This document shows positions 26,107 through 34,413 of a DNA stretch of 64,000 nt, one piece after another (within the stretch, counting starts at the first letter, position 1; each line of letters opens with the position of its first letter). The stretch comes from Rhodococcus pseudokoreensis (GTDB lineage: Bacteria > Actinomycetota > Actinomycetes > Mycobacteriales > Mycobacteriaceae). A model generated the notes under the pieces. That model saw only the letters and a list, made by a program, of their open reading frames with translations, was not told the origin of the DNA and searched no databases. The stretch lies in NCBI RefSeq assembly GCF_017068395.1, contig NZ_CP070619.1, positions 806,001-870,000 on the forward strand. Direction: 5' to 3'. The position numbers and the translations under genes are program-made.

Positions 26107-28617
26107 TTACTCCGATGTAGAAGCTGCGAATTTCGGCATTCCCATCAGCACCGGGACCTTCCGGACACCCGTGTCGTCGAACGCGACGGTCGGATCGGCC
26201 TCGTCGGGTGCGTTGACGAACGACACGAACCGCGACAGCTTCTCCGGGTCCTCGAGCACACCCGCCCATTCGTCCTTGTAACCGAGAACGTGCTTGGCCA
26301 TGGCCGCCTCGAGCTCGGCGGCGATGCCCAGGCTGTCCTCGCACACCACGGCCTTGAGGTGGTCGAGTCCGCCGTCCAGCGAGTCGACCCACGGCGCGGT
26401 GCGCTGGAGCCGGTCGGCGGTGCGGATGTAGAACATCAGGTACCGGTCGATGTAGCGGATCAGGGTCTCGTCGTCGAGCCCGCCCGCGAGCAGCTGGGCG
26501 TGCTTCGGGGACTGGCCGCCGTTACCGCCGACGTACAGGTTCCAGCCGTTCTCGGTGGCGATGACGCCGACGTCCTTGCCGCGTGCCTCGGCGCATTCGC
26601 GGGCACAGCCCGACACACCGAACTTGATCTTGTGCGGGGACCGCAGACCGCGGTACCGGTTCTCCAGGTCGACCGCCATACCCACGGAGTCCTGCACGCC
26701 GTACCGGCACCAGGTGGATCCGACGCAGCTCTTCACGGTGCGCAGCGACTTGCCGTACGCCTGGCCCGACTCCATGCCGGCGTCGACGAGACGCTTCCAG
26801 ATCGCGGGCAGCTGCTCGACGCGGGCGCCGAACAGGTCGATGCGCTGACCGCCGGTGACCTTCGTGTAGAGGCCGAAGTCGCGGGCCACCTCACCGATGA
26901 CGATGAGCTGTTCGGGCGTGCATTCGCCGCCGGGCATCCGCGGCACCACCGAGTAGGTGCCGTTCTTCTGGATGTTGGCCAGGAAGTGGTCGTTGGTGTC
27001 CTGCAGTCCCGCCTGGTTGCGGTGCAGGATGTGGTCCGAGTCGGTGGACGCCAGGATCGACGCGACGACGGGCTTGCAGATGTCGCAGCCCGAGCCCGTT
27101 CCGTACTTCGAGATCAGCGCGGAGAACGTGCGCGTGTCGGTGGCCTGCACGATCTCGAACAGCTCGGCGCGGGACTGCTCGAAGTGCTCGCACAGCGCCT
27201 TCGACATCACCACTCCGGACGACGCGAGCAGCTGCTTGATGGTCGGCAGGCAGCCACCGCACGTGGTTCCGGCGTTGGTGCAACTCTTGACCTGCGCGAT
27301 GTCGCAGGCGCCGTCGGCGATGGCCCCGCAGATCGAGCCCTTGGTGACGCCGTTGCAGGAGCACACCTCGGCGTCGTCGGGCAGGGATCCGGCGCCGGGC
27401 TTCTCCCCCGCGGGCGAGATGAGCGAGGCCGGATCGCCGGGCAGTTCGCGGCCGACGAGGGGTCGCAGCGACGCGTACGCGGAGGCGTCGCCGACGAGGA
27501 TGCCGCCGAGCAGCGTCTTCGCGTCGTCGGACACGACGAGCTTGGCGTAGGTGCCCTTGGCGGCGTCGCTGAGAACCACCTCCAGCGCGCCGGGGGTCTG
27601 AGCGTGGGCGTCGCCGAAGCTGGCGACGTCCACACCCATCAGCTTGAGCTTGGTCGACAGGTCGGCGCCCGGGAACTCCGCCGCCCCGCCCAGCAACCGG
27701 TCCGCGACGATCTCCGCGGTGGTGTAGCCGGGAGCGACGAGGCCGTAGCACCGGCCCTCCACCGCGGCGCACTCGCCGACCGCGTAGATGTTCTCGTCCG
27801 ACGTGCGGCAACCGAGATCGGTGATGATCCCGCCCCGCTCGCCGACCTCGAGTCCCGCGTCGCGGGCCAGCTGGTCCTGCGGCCGCACACCCGCGGAGAA
27901 CACCAGCAGCGCAGCCTCGATCACCGAGCCGTCGGACAGTTCGACGCTGATCCCGTCCGGGCCCTCGGTGATTCCCGCGGTGCCGACGCCCGTGTGGACG
28001 GTGAGGCCCAGGTCGGTCACGAGGTTGGCGAGCAGCGCGCCGCCGCCCTCGTCGACCTGCAGCGGCATCAGCCGGGGGGCGAACTCGACCACGTGCGGGG
28101 TCATGCCCATCAACTTGAGGGCGTTCGCGGCCTCGAGTCCGAGCAGGCCGCCGCCGACCACGACACCGACGGCGCCGGGACCGGCCGCGTCGGCACGCTT
28201 CCGGATGCCGTCGAGGTCGGCGAGCGTGCGGTAGACGAAGCACTCCGGCCGGTCGTGGCCGGGGATCGGCGGCACGAACGGATACGAACCGGTGGCCATG
28301 ACGAGGGCGTCGTACCCGACGACCTCACCCGAATCGGTGGTGACCTTGCGGGACTCCCGGTCGATGGTCGCGGCCCTGCGGCCGATCCGGAGGTCGACGA
28401 GGGCGTCGTCCGGGTAGTCGTTACCCGCGAGCGCAAGCTCCTTGGGATCCCACGCCCCCACGTAGGAAGACAGTCCCACTCGGTCGTACGCGGGGAGGGG
28501 CTCCTCGCAGAGCACCGTCACCGACCAGTCGTCCGACTCGTCGCGTGCCCGCAACGCCTCGACGAATCGATGTCCGACCATTCCGTGTCCGATGACCACT
28601 GCTGACTTGCGGCTCAT
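26107..28617 (-). CDS. nirB: Nitrite reductase (NADH) large subunit NirB
   Basis: 836 residues. Order: FAD/NADH oxidoreductase (VVIGHGMVGHRFVEAL, VGECAAVEGRCYG), a BFD-like [2Fe-2S] module (CSCNGVTKGSIC and CTNAGTTCGGC), and the nitrite/sulfite reductase part with siroheme-[4Fe-4S] ligands CVGSTWC and CARECAE. It reduces nitrite to ammonium with NADH. ATG 28617 follows AAGGAG by 7 bases. It lies 52 bp after narK and is the main enzyme of the operon. Full length for the family. Confidence 0.95.
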   Translation of the reverse strand: MSRKSAVVIGHGMVGHRFVEALRARDESDDWSVTVLCEEPLPAYDRVGLSSYVGAWDPKELALAGNDYPDDALVDLRIGRRAATIDRESRKVTTDSGEVVGYDALVMATGSYPFVPPIPGHDRPECFVYRTLADLDGIRKRADAAGPGAVGVVVGGGLLGLEAANALKLMGMTPHVVEFAPRLMPLQVDEGGGALLANLVTDLGLTVHTGVGTAGITEGPDGISVELSDGSVIEAALLVFSAGVRPQDQLARDAGLEVGERGGIITDLGCRTSDENIYAVGECAAVEGRCYGLVAPGYTTAEIVADRLLGGAAEFPGADLSTKLKLMGVDVASFGDAHAQTPGALEVVLSDAAKGTYAKLVVSDDAKTLLGGILVGDASAYASLRPLVGRELPGDPASLISPAGEKPGAGSLPDDAEVCSCNGVTKGSICGAIADGACDIAQVKSCTNAGTTCGGCLPTIKQLLASSGVVMSKALCEHFEQSRAELFEIVQATDTRTFSALISKYGTGSGCDICKPVVASILASTDSDHILHRNQAGLQDTNDHFLANIQKNGTYSVVPRMPGGECTPEQLIVIGEVARDFGLYTKVTGGQRIDLFGARVEQLPAIWKRLVDAGMESGQAYGKSLRTVKSCVGSTWCRYGVQDSVGMAVDLENRYRGLRSPHKIKFGVSGCARECAEARGKDVGVIATENGWNLYVGGNGGQSPKHAQLLAGGLDDETLIRYIDRYLMFYIRTADRLQRTAPWVDSLDGGLDHLKAVVCEDSLGIAAELEAAMAKHVLGYKDEWAGVLEDPEKLSRFVSFVNAPDEADPTVAFDDTGVRKVPVLMGMPKFAASTSE

Positions 28618-28669
28618 GCCGTCGCTCCTTCTAGCTGAATTACTCGAGTTCGTGCGGTACTGCGGGAGG

Positions 28670-30082
28670 TCACGCCGAGACGGACACCTTTTCGTCGTCG
28701 CCGTCGGTGACGGGGAGACCACGGGTGACGGACGGGCGGCGCAGGAAGACGAACCAGGTGACGAGGATGCAGGCGAGGTAGAAGGCGAGGAACACCCAGA
28801 ACGCCATGGTCGCCGACTTCGCGGTGCCGCCGTAGGACGCGCGGAGCACCAGGTTGATTCCGACGCCGCCGAGGCCGCCGATGGCGCCGGCGAATCCGAT
28901 GAGGGCCCCGGACATCGCCCGCGACCACGCCGCCTTGGCCTCTCGGCTGACGCCTTCGAGCCCCTGCGCCTTGGCCTCGAAGATCGACGGGATCATCTTG
29001 TAGACCGAGCCGTTCCCGATGCCGGCCAGCAGGATCAGGGTGATGAAGCCGAACACGAACGCCACCAGTACTCCTGCGGTGGCCGCGCCGGGCGTGCCGT
29101 CGTCGACGGTGCCCGCGGTCACCAGCACTGCGGCGGCGAGCGCCATGGCGACGAACGTGTACAGCGTGATCTTGCCGCCGCCGATGCGGTCGGCGAGCTT
29201 GCCGCCCATCGGGCGGGCGATGGAGCCGAGCAGCGGTCCGATGAAGGCGATCTGCGCGGCGTGCAGTGCGGCCGCGGCGGGCGTGGCGCCACCGGCGAGG
29301 AAGTTGATCTGCAGCACCTGGCCGAACGCGAAGCTGAATCCGATGAACGATCCGAACGTGCCGATGTAGAGGAAGGCGATCACCCACGAGTCGGAGAACT
29401 TCAGCGCCTTGGCCATCGCCCGGAGATCGGACTTCTGGTTGCCGAGGTTGTCCATGAACAGGGCCGCTCCGACCGCGGCGACGGCGATGAAGACCAGGTA
29501 GACGGCGCACACGATCCAGGGGTCCGTGTTGCCCACGGTGGCGATCACGAGCAGACCGACGACCTGGATCACCGGGACACCGATGTTGCCGCCGCCCGCG
29601 TTGAGACCGAGTGCCCAGCCCTTGAGCCGCTGCGGGTAGAACGCGTTGATGTTCGTCATCGACGAGGCGAAGTTGCCGCCGCCGACGCCGGCGAGTGCCG
29701 CGACGAGGATGAACGTCGTGTACGACGCCCCCGGGTTCATCATCAGGTAGAGGGTGAACAGCGTCGGGACGAACAGGACGAGGGCGCTGAAGACGGTCCA
29801 GTTGCGGCCACCGAAGCGGGCCGTCGCGACCGTGTACGGGATCCGCAGGATCGAGCCGACGAGAGTGGGGACGGCGACGAGGAAGAACTTGCCCGCCGCG
29901 TCGATCCCGAAGACGTCGGTCGGCATGAACAGCACCATGACGGACCAGATCGACCAGACGGAGAAGCCGACGTGCTCAGCGACTACCGACCAGATCAGGT
30001 TCCGCTTGGCGATGTCCTTGCCGCCCGCCTCCCAGGCGTCGACGTCTTCCGCGTCCCAGTGCTCGATGTAGTGCTTCTTCAC
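28670..30082 (-). CDS. narK: Nitrate/nitrite MFS transporter NarK
   Basis: 470 residues with twelve-helix MFS topology and the nitrate-porter signatures GGGNFASSMTNINAFYP (first half) and a Gly-rich GALIGFAGAIGGLGGVGIN (second half). It imports nitrate or exchanges nitrate and nitrite at the membrane. GTG 30082 is preceded by GAGGAGG at 5 bases. The leader has a 7-bp hairpin (30141-30147 with 30151-30157) and, about 115 bases upstream, a GlnR-type box. First gene of the minus-strand nitrite operon. Confidence 0.93.
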   Translation of the reverse strand: MKKHYIEHWDAEDVDAWEAGGKDIAKRNLIWSVVAEHVGFSVWSIWSVMVLFMPTDVFGIDAAGKFFLVAVPTLVGSILRIPYTVATARFGGRNWTVFSALVLFVPTLFTLYLMMNPGASYTTFILVAALAGVGGGNFASSMTNINAFYPQRLKGWALGLNAGGGNIGVPVIQVVGLLVIATVGNTDPWIVCAVYLVFIAVAAVGAALFMDNLGNQKSDLRAMAKALKFSDSWVIAFLYIGTFGSFIGFSFAFGQVLQINFLAGGATPAAAALHAAQIAFIGPLLGSIARPMGGKLADRIGGGKITLYTFVAMALAAAVLVTAGTVDDGTPGAATAGVLVAFVFGFITLILLAGIGNGSVYKMIPSIFEAKAQGLEGVSREAKAAWSRAMSGALIGFAGAIGGLGGVGINLVLRASYGGTAKSATMAFWVFLAFYLACILVTWFVFLRRPSVTRGLPVTDGDDEKVSVSA

Positions 30083-30197
30083 CCGGGCCTCCTCGTTGTG
30101 TGGGAGACCCAAAGGTAGAAAACCGGTGTTGCGGCGGTGCTGCGGTCGGTGACCGCAACGTCAACTGATCCTCACTTTTCAACTGGGGCGATGTGAG

Positions 30198-30213
30198 GTT
30201 TCCTGCATGTTTC
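30198..30213 (-). promoter_or_regulatory. GlnR-type box upstream of narK
   Basis: On the minus strand: GAAAC, 6 bases, GAAAC (30213-30198). Two such half-sites 11 bp apart match the GlnR box architecture (GTnAC/GaAAC with n6 spacers). It begins immediately after the stop of the MFS permease gene and would activate narK-nirBD under nitrogen limitation, together with NnaR. Confidence 0.65.
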
Positions 30214-31464
30214 CTAGACGTGTCGAAGAGCGTCCACAGGCTCGGATTCGACGTGCCAGCTGTCCTCGAGCATCCGCGGCTTGCACGCCTGGAACGCCGC
30301 TATGAGCAGGATCACCACGCCGACCGTCAGGAATCCGAACGATACGGTCCATCCGCCGGAGGCGTCGTGGAACACCCCGAACAGCAGCGGTCCCAGGCAC
30401 GCGACGGCGTAGCCCACACCCTGGGTGAAACCGGACAGCGTCGCCGAGCCGAGGTGGCTGCGCGTGCGGAGATTGATGAGCGTCAGAGACATGGGGAACG
30501 TGCTCGGTCCGAGACCGAGCAGCACGATCCACAGGATCGGCGCGCTCATCGGGGCGAACAGCAGTCCGCTGAAGGCGACCAGGTAGCAGACCGCGCATCC
30601 GATCACGATCGGGAACGGGTTGCGCATGCGGGCGCACAGCGTGGGGGCGCCGAACGCGGCGACGAGACCCATGAACGAGAACAGTCCCACCATGGCGCCG
30701 CCGAACGCCTCGCTCGCCCCGGCGTCGGAGAGGATGTCGGGAATCCAGGTGAACATCGAGTACGTGATCATCGACGTCATTCCGAACATGCCGGCCATCC
30801 CCCAGCCGACGGGCGACCGCCAGGCCTTCCCGTGCGGGCGTTCGGCCTGCACACCCGCCGGCGGTTCCGCCGCGACGACCACGGTGCGACGTCGTTCCCG
30901 GGAGAGCAGGAGGATCCACGGCAGCGCCGCGGCGAAACCGAGGAGCGCCCAGACTCCGATCGAGAAGCGCCAGCCGAACGCCTCGGCGAGCGGGACGGCC
31001 ACGAAGGCCGGTGCGATGGTGCCGATCTGCACCCCGACGATGTACACCGAACTCATCACGGCCAGCCGGTCGGAGAAGTACCGCTTGACCAGCGGCGGAA
31101 TCACCACGTTGCCGATTCCCATGCCGGCCAGCGCGAGCGCCGACAGCGCCAGCAACGACCAGGTGTCGCTCATCAGCGCCCTCGTGAGCATGCCGACTCC
31201 GGCCATCACCATCGCCACCAGCGCGGTCCGCTCCAGACCCCACCGCTTGGCGATGAGCGGCGTTCCCAGGCCGAACAGCGCGAACATCGCCGTCGGCACC
31301 ATCCCGAACACTCCCACCACGGTGGGCGAGAATCCGATGTCCTCCCGGATCTGCGAGGCCAGCGGGGTGAACGAGGTCACCGCAAGTCTCAGTACGAGAG
31401 CCGACATGGCGATCGCGCAGAAGACAAGGAGGCGGCCGCGTAGAAGAGTCACGAGAGAAATCAT
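30214..31464 (-). CDS. MFS permease, CynX/NimT-like
   Basis: 416 residues, about 12 hydrophobic segments, with AMSALVLRLAVTSFTPLASQ at the N-terminus and LGLGPSTFPMSLTLINLRTR in the second half, typical of the CynX/NimT group (cyanate, 2-nitroimidazole and similar small compounds). The substrate is unknown; the neighbouring nitrogen genes make a nitrogenous anion plausible. The stop lies directly before the GlnR box. Its start is only 11 bp from the divergent GntR gene, so GntR likely controls it. Confidence 0.8.
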   Translation of the reverse strand: MISLVTLLRGRLLVFCAIAMSALVLRLAVTSFTPLASQIREDIGFSPTVVGVFGMVPTAMFALFGLGTPLIAKRWGLERTALVAMVMAGVGMLTRALMSDTWSLLALSALALAGMGIGNVVIPPLVKRYFSDRLAVMSSVYIVGVQIGTIAPAFVAVPLAEAFGWRFSIGVWALLGFAAALPWILLLSRERRRTVVVAAEPPAGVQAERPHGKAWRSPVGWGMAGMFGMTSMITYSMFTWIPDILSDAGASEAFGGAMVGLFSFMGLVAAFGAPTLCARMRNPFPIVIGCAVCYLVAFSGLLFAPMSAPILWIVLLGLGPSTFPMSLTLINLRTRSHLGSATLSGFTQGVGYAVACLGPLLFGVFHDASGGWTVSFGFLTVGVVILLIAAFQACKPRMLEDSWHVESEPVDALRHV

Positions 31465-31480
31465 AGGATGACAGGATGAC
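31464..31480. promoter_or_regulatory. Overlapping divergent start region with tandem AGGATGAC
   Basis: Only 11 bp separate two divergent ATG codons. TAGGAT (31464-31469) is a plausible -10 for the GntR gene, which would then be leaderless. The 8-mer AGGATGAC occurs twice in tandem (31465-31472, 31473-31480), covering the gap and the GntR ATG, a candidate autoregulatory site. Confidence 0.4.
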
Positions 31481-32144
31481 CTTTGGAAAACCCGTGCGTC
31501 GCTCGAGTCTCATCTCACAGGTGACCGAGCAGTTGCGCGACGAGATCTGCAGTGGACGGTGGGCGGTGGGCGCGAAGATCCCCACCGAGCCGGCGCTGTC
31601 CGAACTCACCGGAACGGGACGCAACACCGTCCGTGAGGCAGTGCAGGCCCTCGTCCACACCGGGCTGCTGGAACGGCGGCAGGGATCGGGCACGTACGTC
31701 GTCGCGACCTCCGACGTCGGCGGCACGCTCGGCAAGTACTTCGCAGGCGCGCACGAGCGCGACGTCACGGAACTGCGGCAGGCACTGGACGTCACCGCCG
31801 CCGCCCTCGCCGCCCGGCGACGCACCCCGGGCGACATCACCCGACTGCAGAGCCTGCTCGACGAGCGGTTCCGATGCTGGGCCGAGTCCGACACCGAGGC
31901 CGCCGTCGAGGCCGACGTCACCCTGCACCGTGCGATCGTCGAGGCGAGTCACAACGCCGTGTACCTCGAGTTCTACGACTCGCTGCTGCCGTCGATCGCC
32001 CAGACCGTCGACCGGCACGTGCACGCGACGGGGGCGGGATTCCACGACGAGCACCGGCACCTGATCCAGGCGATCGTCGACGGCGACGAGTCCGCGGCGA
32101 CCACTGCCGCCCGCGACCTGTTCGCCGAGCTGCTCACCACCTAG
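31476..32144 (+). CDS. GntR/FadR-family transcriptional regulator
   Basis: 222 residues. N-terminal winged helix (SLISQVTEQLRDEICSG, ALSELTGTGRNTVREAV, RQGSGTYV) and a C-terminal FadR-like all-helical effector domain (ELRQALDVTAAALAARR, LHRAIVEASHNAVYLEF with metal-binding His positions, HRHLIQAI). It is divergent from the MFS permease with 11 bp between starts and probably represses it. The effector is unknown. The stop shares CTAG with the stop of the convergent TIGR02569 gene. Confidence 0.85.
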   Translation: MTFGKPVRRSSLISQVTEQLRDEICSGRWAVGAKIPTEPALSELTGTGRNTVREAVQALVHTGLLERRQGSGTYVVATSDVGGTLGKYFAGAHERDVTELRQALDVTAAALAARRRTPGDITRLQSLLDERFRCWAESDTEAAVEADVTLHRAIVEASHNAVYLEFYDSLLPSIAQTVDRHVHATGAGFHDEHRHLIQAIVDGDESAATTAARDLFAELLTT

Positions 32145-32995
32145 AGCAGGAGACGCACCACGTCGGCGGTGCGGGCGAGTCCGGGGAACGCCTCCGCGGT
32201 CGACCGCGGGTGCAGCACGTGGACGGCGAGCCGGAACAGCACCGCCCGCAGCAGCATCTGCGGCCACTCGGGCAGGTCTTCCCACCGCCCGATGAGGGCC
32301 TCGTCGGCCCCGCCCCAGGAGATGGCGTCCACCACCGCCACCGCCGCCGCCCAGGACGCCGGACGCCAGTACGGCGTGATGTCGGTGATCCCCGGCGCCA
32401 GCGCACCGGCGAACAGAACGGTGCCGAACAGGTCGCCGTGGACGAGCTGATCCGGGCACGTGACGGGCTTGCGCAGCGTCGCCAGCCCGGTGATCAGCTC
32501 GAGACTCTTGCGGCCGTCCGGGGACGGGGTCTCGAGCTGTTCGGCGCCCTTCGCACTGCGCAGCGGGATCTTCTCCCACGCCGCCCGGTCCGCCGCCACG
32601 AACACGTCGACCTCCGCCCACGGCGCGACCGGGGGCTGCACCAGGAACCGGGGACGGTCGAGTTGCGAGGTGGCGGCGTGCAACCGCCCCGACATCGACA
32701 CGACCTCGTCGTGACGCGGTTCGGGTGTGCCCTCGATGAACGTGTCGGCGCGCCACCCGGACACCACGTACCTGCCGTCGGTGGACCGCACGGGACGAGC
32801 GAGCCGCACCCCTTCCACCTCGAGCGTCTCGCGGACCTTGGCGGACCACGCGGCGCGCGCGTGGTCGGCGACGGCTGACAGGACTACGTCTCCACAGAGC
32901 CACCCGCCGTCCCAGTCCGCACCGAGTGGGATGGGCTCGACTTCCCGGAGGCCGAACGTGGAGCACACGTGCTGAGGGGGTTGGCCGGTGCTCAC
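32141..32995 (-). CDS. TIGR02569-family, phosphotransferase-like protein (Rv3205c-like)
   Basis: 284 residues, homologous to Rv3205c. It resembles aminoglycoside/choline phosphotransferase folds: a degenerate N-terminal lobe and the loop LVHGDLFGTVLF followed by ITDITPYWRP, which takes the place of catalytic HxDxxxxN and metal-binding D. Asn is replaced in HGDLFGTVL, so kinase activity is uncertain. Start GTG 32995. It marks the return to the mycobacterial gene order after the nitrogen block. Function unknown. Confidence 0.75.
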   Translation of the reverse strand: MSTGQPPQHVCSTFGLREVEPIPLGADWDGGWLCGDVVLSAVADHARAAWSAKVRETLEVEGVRLARPVRSTDGRYVVSGWRADTFIEGTPEPRHDEVVSMSGRLHAATSQLDRPRFLVQPPVAPWAEVDVFVAADRAAWEKIPLRSAKGAEQLETPSPDGRKSLELITGLATLRKPVTCPDQLVHGDLFGTVLFAGALAPGITDITPYWRPASWAAAVAVVDAISWGGADEALIGRWEDLPEWPQMLLRAVLFRLAVHVLHPRSTAEAFPGLARTADVVRLLL

Positions 32996-33093
32996 GTACT
33001 CAACGCTACCGCCGGGTGGGCCGGTGACAGCGCAAGGCGCGCTGGCCCGGCGACGTCAATCACGCCACGACCGGGCCGGCCGACGGGCAGGGG

Positions 33094-34296
33094 TCAGTAG
33101 ACGGGCAGGCTCGTGTCCACCTGCTTCGCCCACGCGATCACGCCGCCCTGCAGATGGGTCGCGTCGGAGAACCCGGCCTTCTTCAGCGCGGCCAGCGCCT
33201 CCGCCGACCGGACGCCGGTCTTGCAGTGCAGCACGATCGGCTTGTTCTGCGGGAGCTCCGACAGCGCCTCCCCCGACAGGATGCGGTCCTTGGGGATCAG
33301 CACCGCACCGGGGAGGTGCACGATGTCCCATTCGACGGGCTCGCGCACGTCGATCAGTTCGATCTCCTTGCCGGAGTCGAGGAGGTCGCGCAGCTCCGTG
33401 GCCGTGATCGTCGAACCGGCCGCCGCGGCCTGCCCCTCGTCGGACACCACCCCGCAGAACGCGTCGTAGTCGATCAGTTCGGTGACGGGAGTCCGCGCCG
33501 GATCCCGGCGCAACGCGATGGTGCGGTACGTCATGTCGAGCGCGTCGTAGACCATCAGCCGTCCGAGCAGCGATTCGCCGATGCCGGTGATCAGCTTGAC
33601 CGCCTCGGTGGCCATGATCGAGCCGATCGACGCGCACAGCACACCGAGCACGCCGCCCTCGGCGCACGACGGCACCATCCCCGGCGGGGGCGCCTCCGGG
33701 TACAGATCGCGGTAGTTGAGTCCGCGGCCGTTCGGCGCGTCCTCCCAGAACACGGACGCCTGGCCTTCGAAGCGGTAGATCGAGCCCCACACGTACGGCT
33801 TGTGCGCGAGGACGGCAGCGTCGTTGACTAGGTACCGGGTGGCGAAGTTGTCGGTGCCGTCGAGGATCAGGTCGTACTGCTCGAACAGTTCGACGGCGTT
33901 GTCGGGCTCGAGCCGGAACTCGTGCAACCGGACGTCGACGTTGTCGTTGATCTCGCGGATCGAGTCGCGCGCACTCTCCCCCTTGGGGCGGCCCACGTCG
34001 GAGCGGCCGTGGATCACCTGGCGTTGCAGATTCGACATGTCGACCTCGTCGAACTCGACGATGCCGAGCGTCCCGACCCCGGCGGCGGCGAGGTACAGCA
34101 GCGCCGGTGAGCCGAGGCCGCCCGCGCCGATGACGAGGACCTTCGCGTTCTTCAGGCGCTTCTGGCCGGCCATGCCGACGTCGGGAATGATCAGGTGCCT
34201 GCTGTACCGCGCCACCTCGTCGCGGGAAAGTTCGGCGTCCGGTTCCACCAGCGGCGGCAGCGCCTCGGTGGTCTTCACAGAACGGTCAAGCGACAC
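33094..34296 (-). CDS. moeZ: MoeZ: ThiF-like adenylyltransferase with rhodanese domain
   Basis: 400 residues, homologous to Rv3206c. N-terminal E1-like domain with VIGAGGLGSPALLYLAAAG and NLQRQVIHG; C-terminal rhodanese with active-site HCKTGVRS (Cys about 358). MoeZ adenylates the C-terminus of sulfur-carrier proteins (MoaD, CysO) and thiocarboxylates them for molybdopterin and cysteine synthesis. Zinc CxxC pairs typical of MoeB are absent, as expected for this group. GTG 34296 has AGGAG 6 bases upstream. A 28-codon ORF ends within its first codons. Confidence 0.92.
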   Translation of the reverse strand: MSLDRSVKTTEALPPLVEPDAELSRDEVARYSRHLIIPDVGMAGQKRLKNAKVLVIGAGGLGSPALLYLAAAGVGTLGIVEFDEVDMSNLQRQVIHGRSDVGRPKGESARDSIREINDNVDVRLHEFRLEPDNAVELFEQYDLILDGTDNFATRYLVNDAAVLAHKPYVWGSIYRFEGQASVFWEDAPNGRGLNYRDLYPEAPPPGMVPSCAEGGVLGVLCASIGSIMATEAVKLITGIGESLLGRLMVYDALDMTYRTIALRRDPARTPVTELIDYDAFCGVVSDEGQAAAAGSTITATELRDLLDSGKEIELIDVREPVEWDIVHLPGAVLIPKDRILSGEALSELPQNKPIVLHCKTGVRSAEALAALKKAGFSDATHLQGGVIAWAKQVDTSLPVY

Positions 34297-34372
34297 GGCC
34301 CACTCCTGACGATTGCGCGACGGCTTCCGATGTGTCGGACAGCATTGACTTCAACGCCCCGACAAGGTCCAT
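34286..34372 (-). CDS. Possible 28-residue peptide overlapping the moeZ start
   Basis: ATG 34372 is preceded by GGGAGGGG with 5 to 6 bases spacing, a strong ribosome site, and the frame begins MDLVGALKSMLSDTSEAVAQ. It ends at 34286, overlapping moeZ by 11 bases. A longer version starts at ATG 34417, which overlaps the DUF3152 stop in ATGA. It fills the gap between the DUF3152 and moeZ genes and may couple their translation. It has no known homologue that I recognise; could be a leader ORF or a real small protein. Confidence 0.45.
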   Translation of the reverse strand: MDLVGALKSMLSDTSEAVAQSSGVGRVA

Positions 34373-34413
34373 TCTTCCCCTCCCGCCCGCAGTCGCGCGG
34401 GACCGGTCCAGAC

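Noticed and set aside
28592..30118. Long plus-strand frame opposite narK
   Set aside because: Acidic, repeat-like composition from the antisense of a Gly/Ala-rich transporter; no domain.
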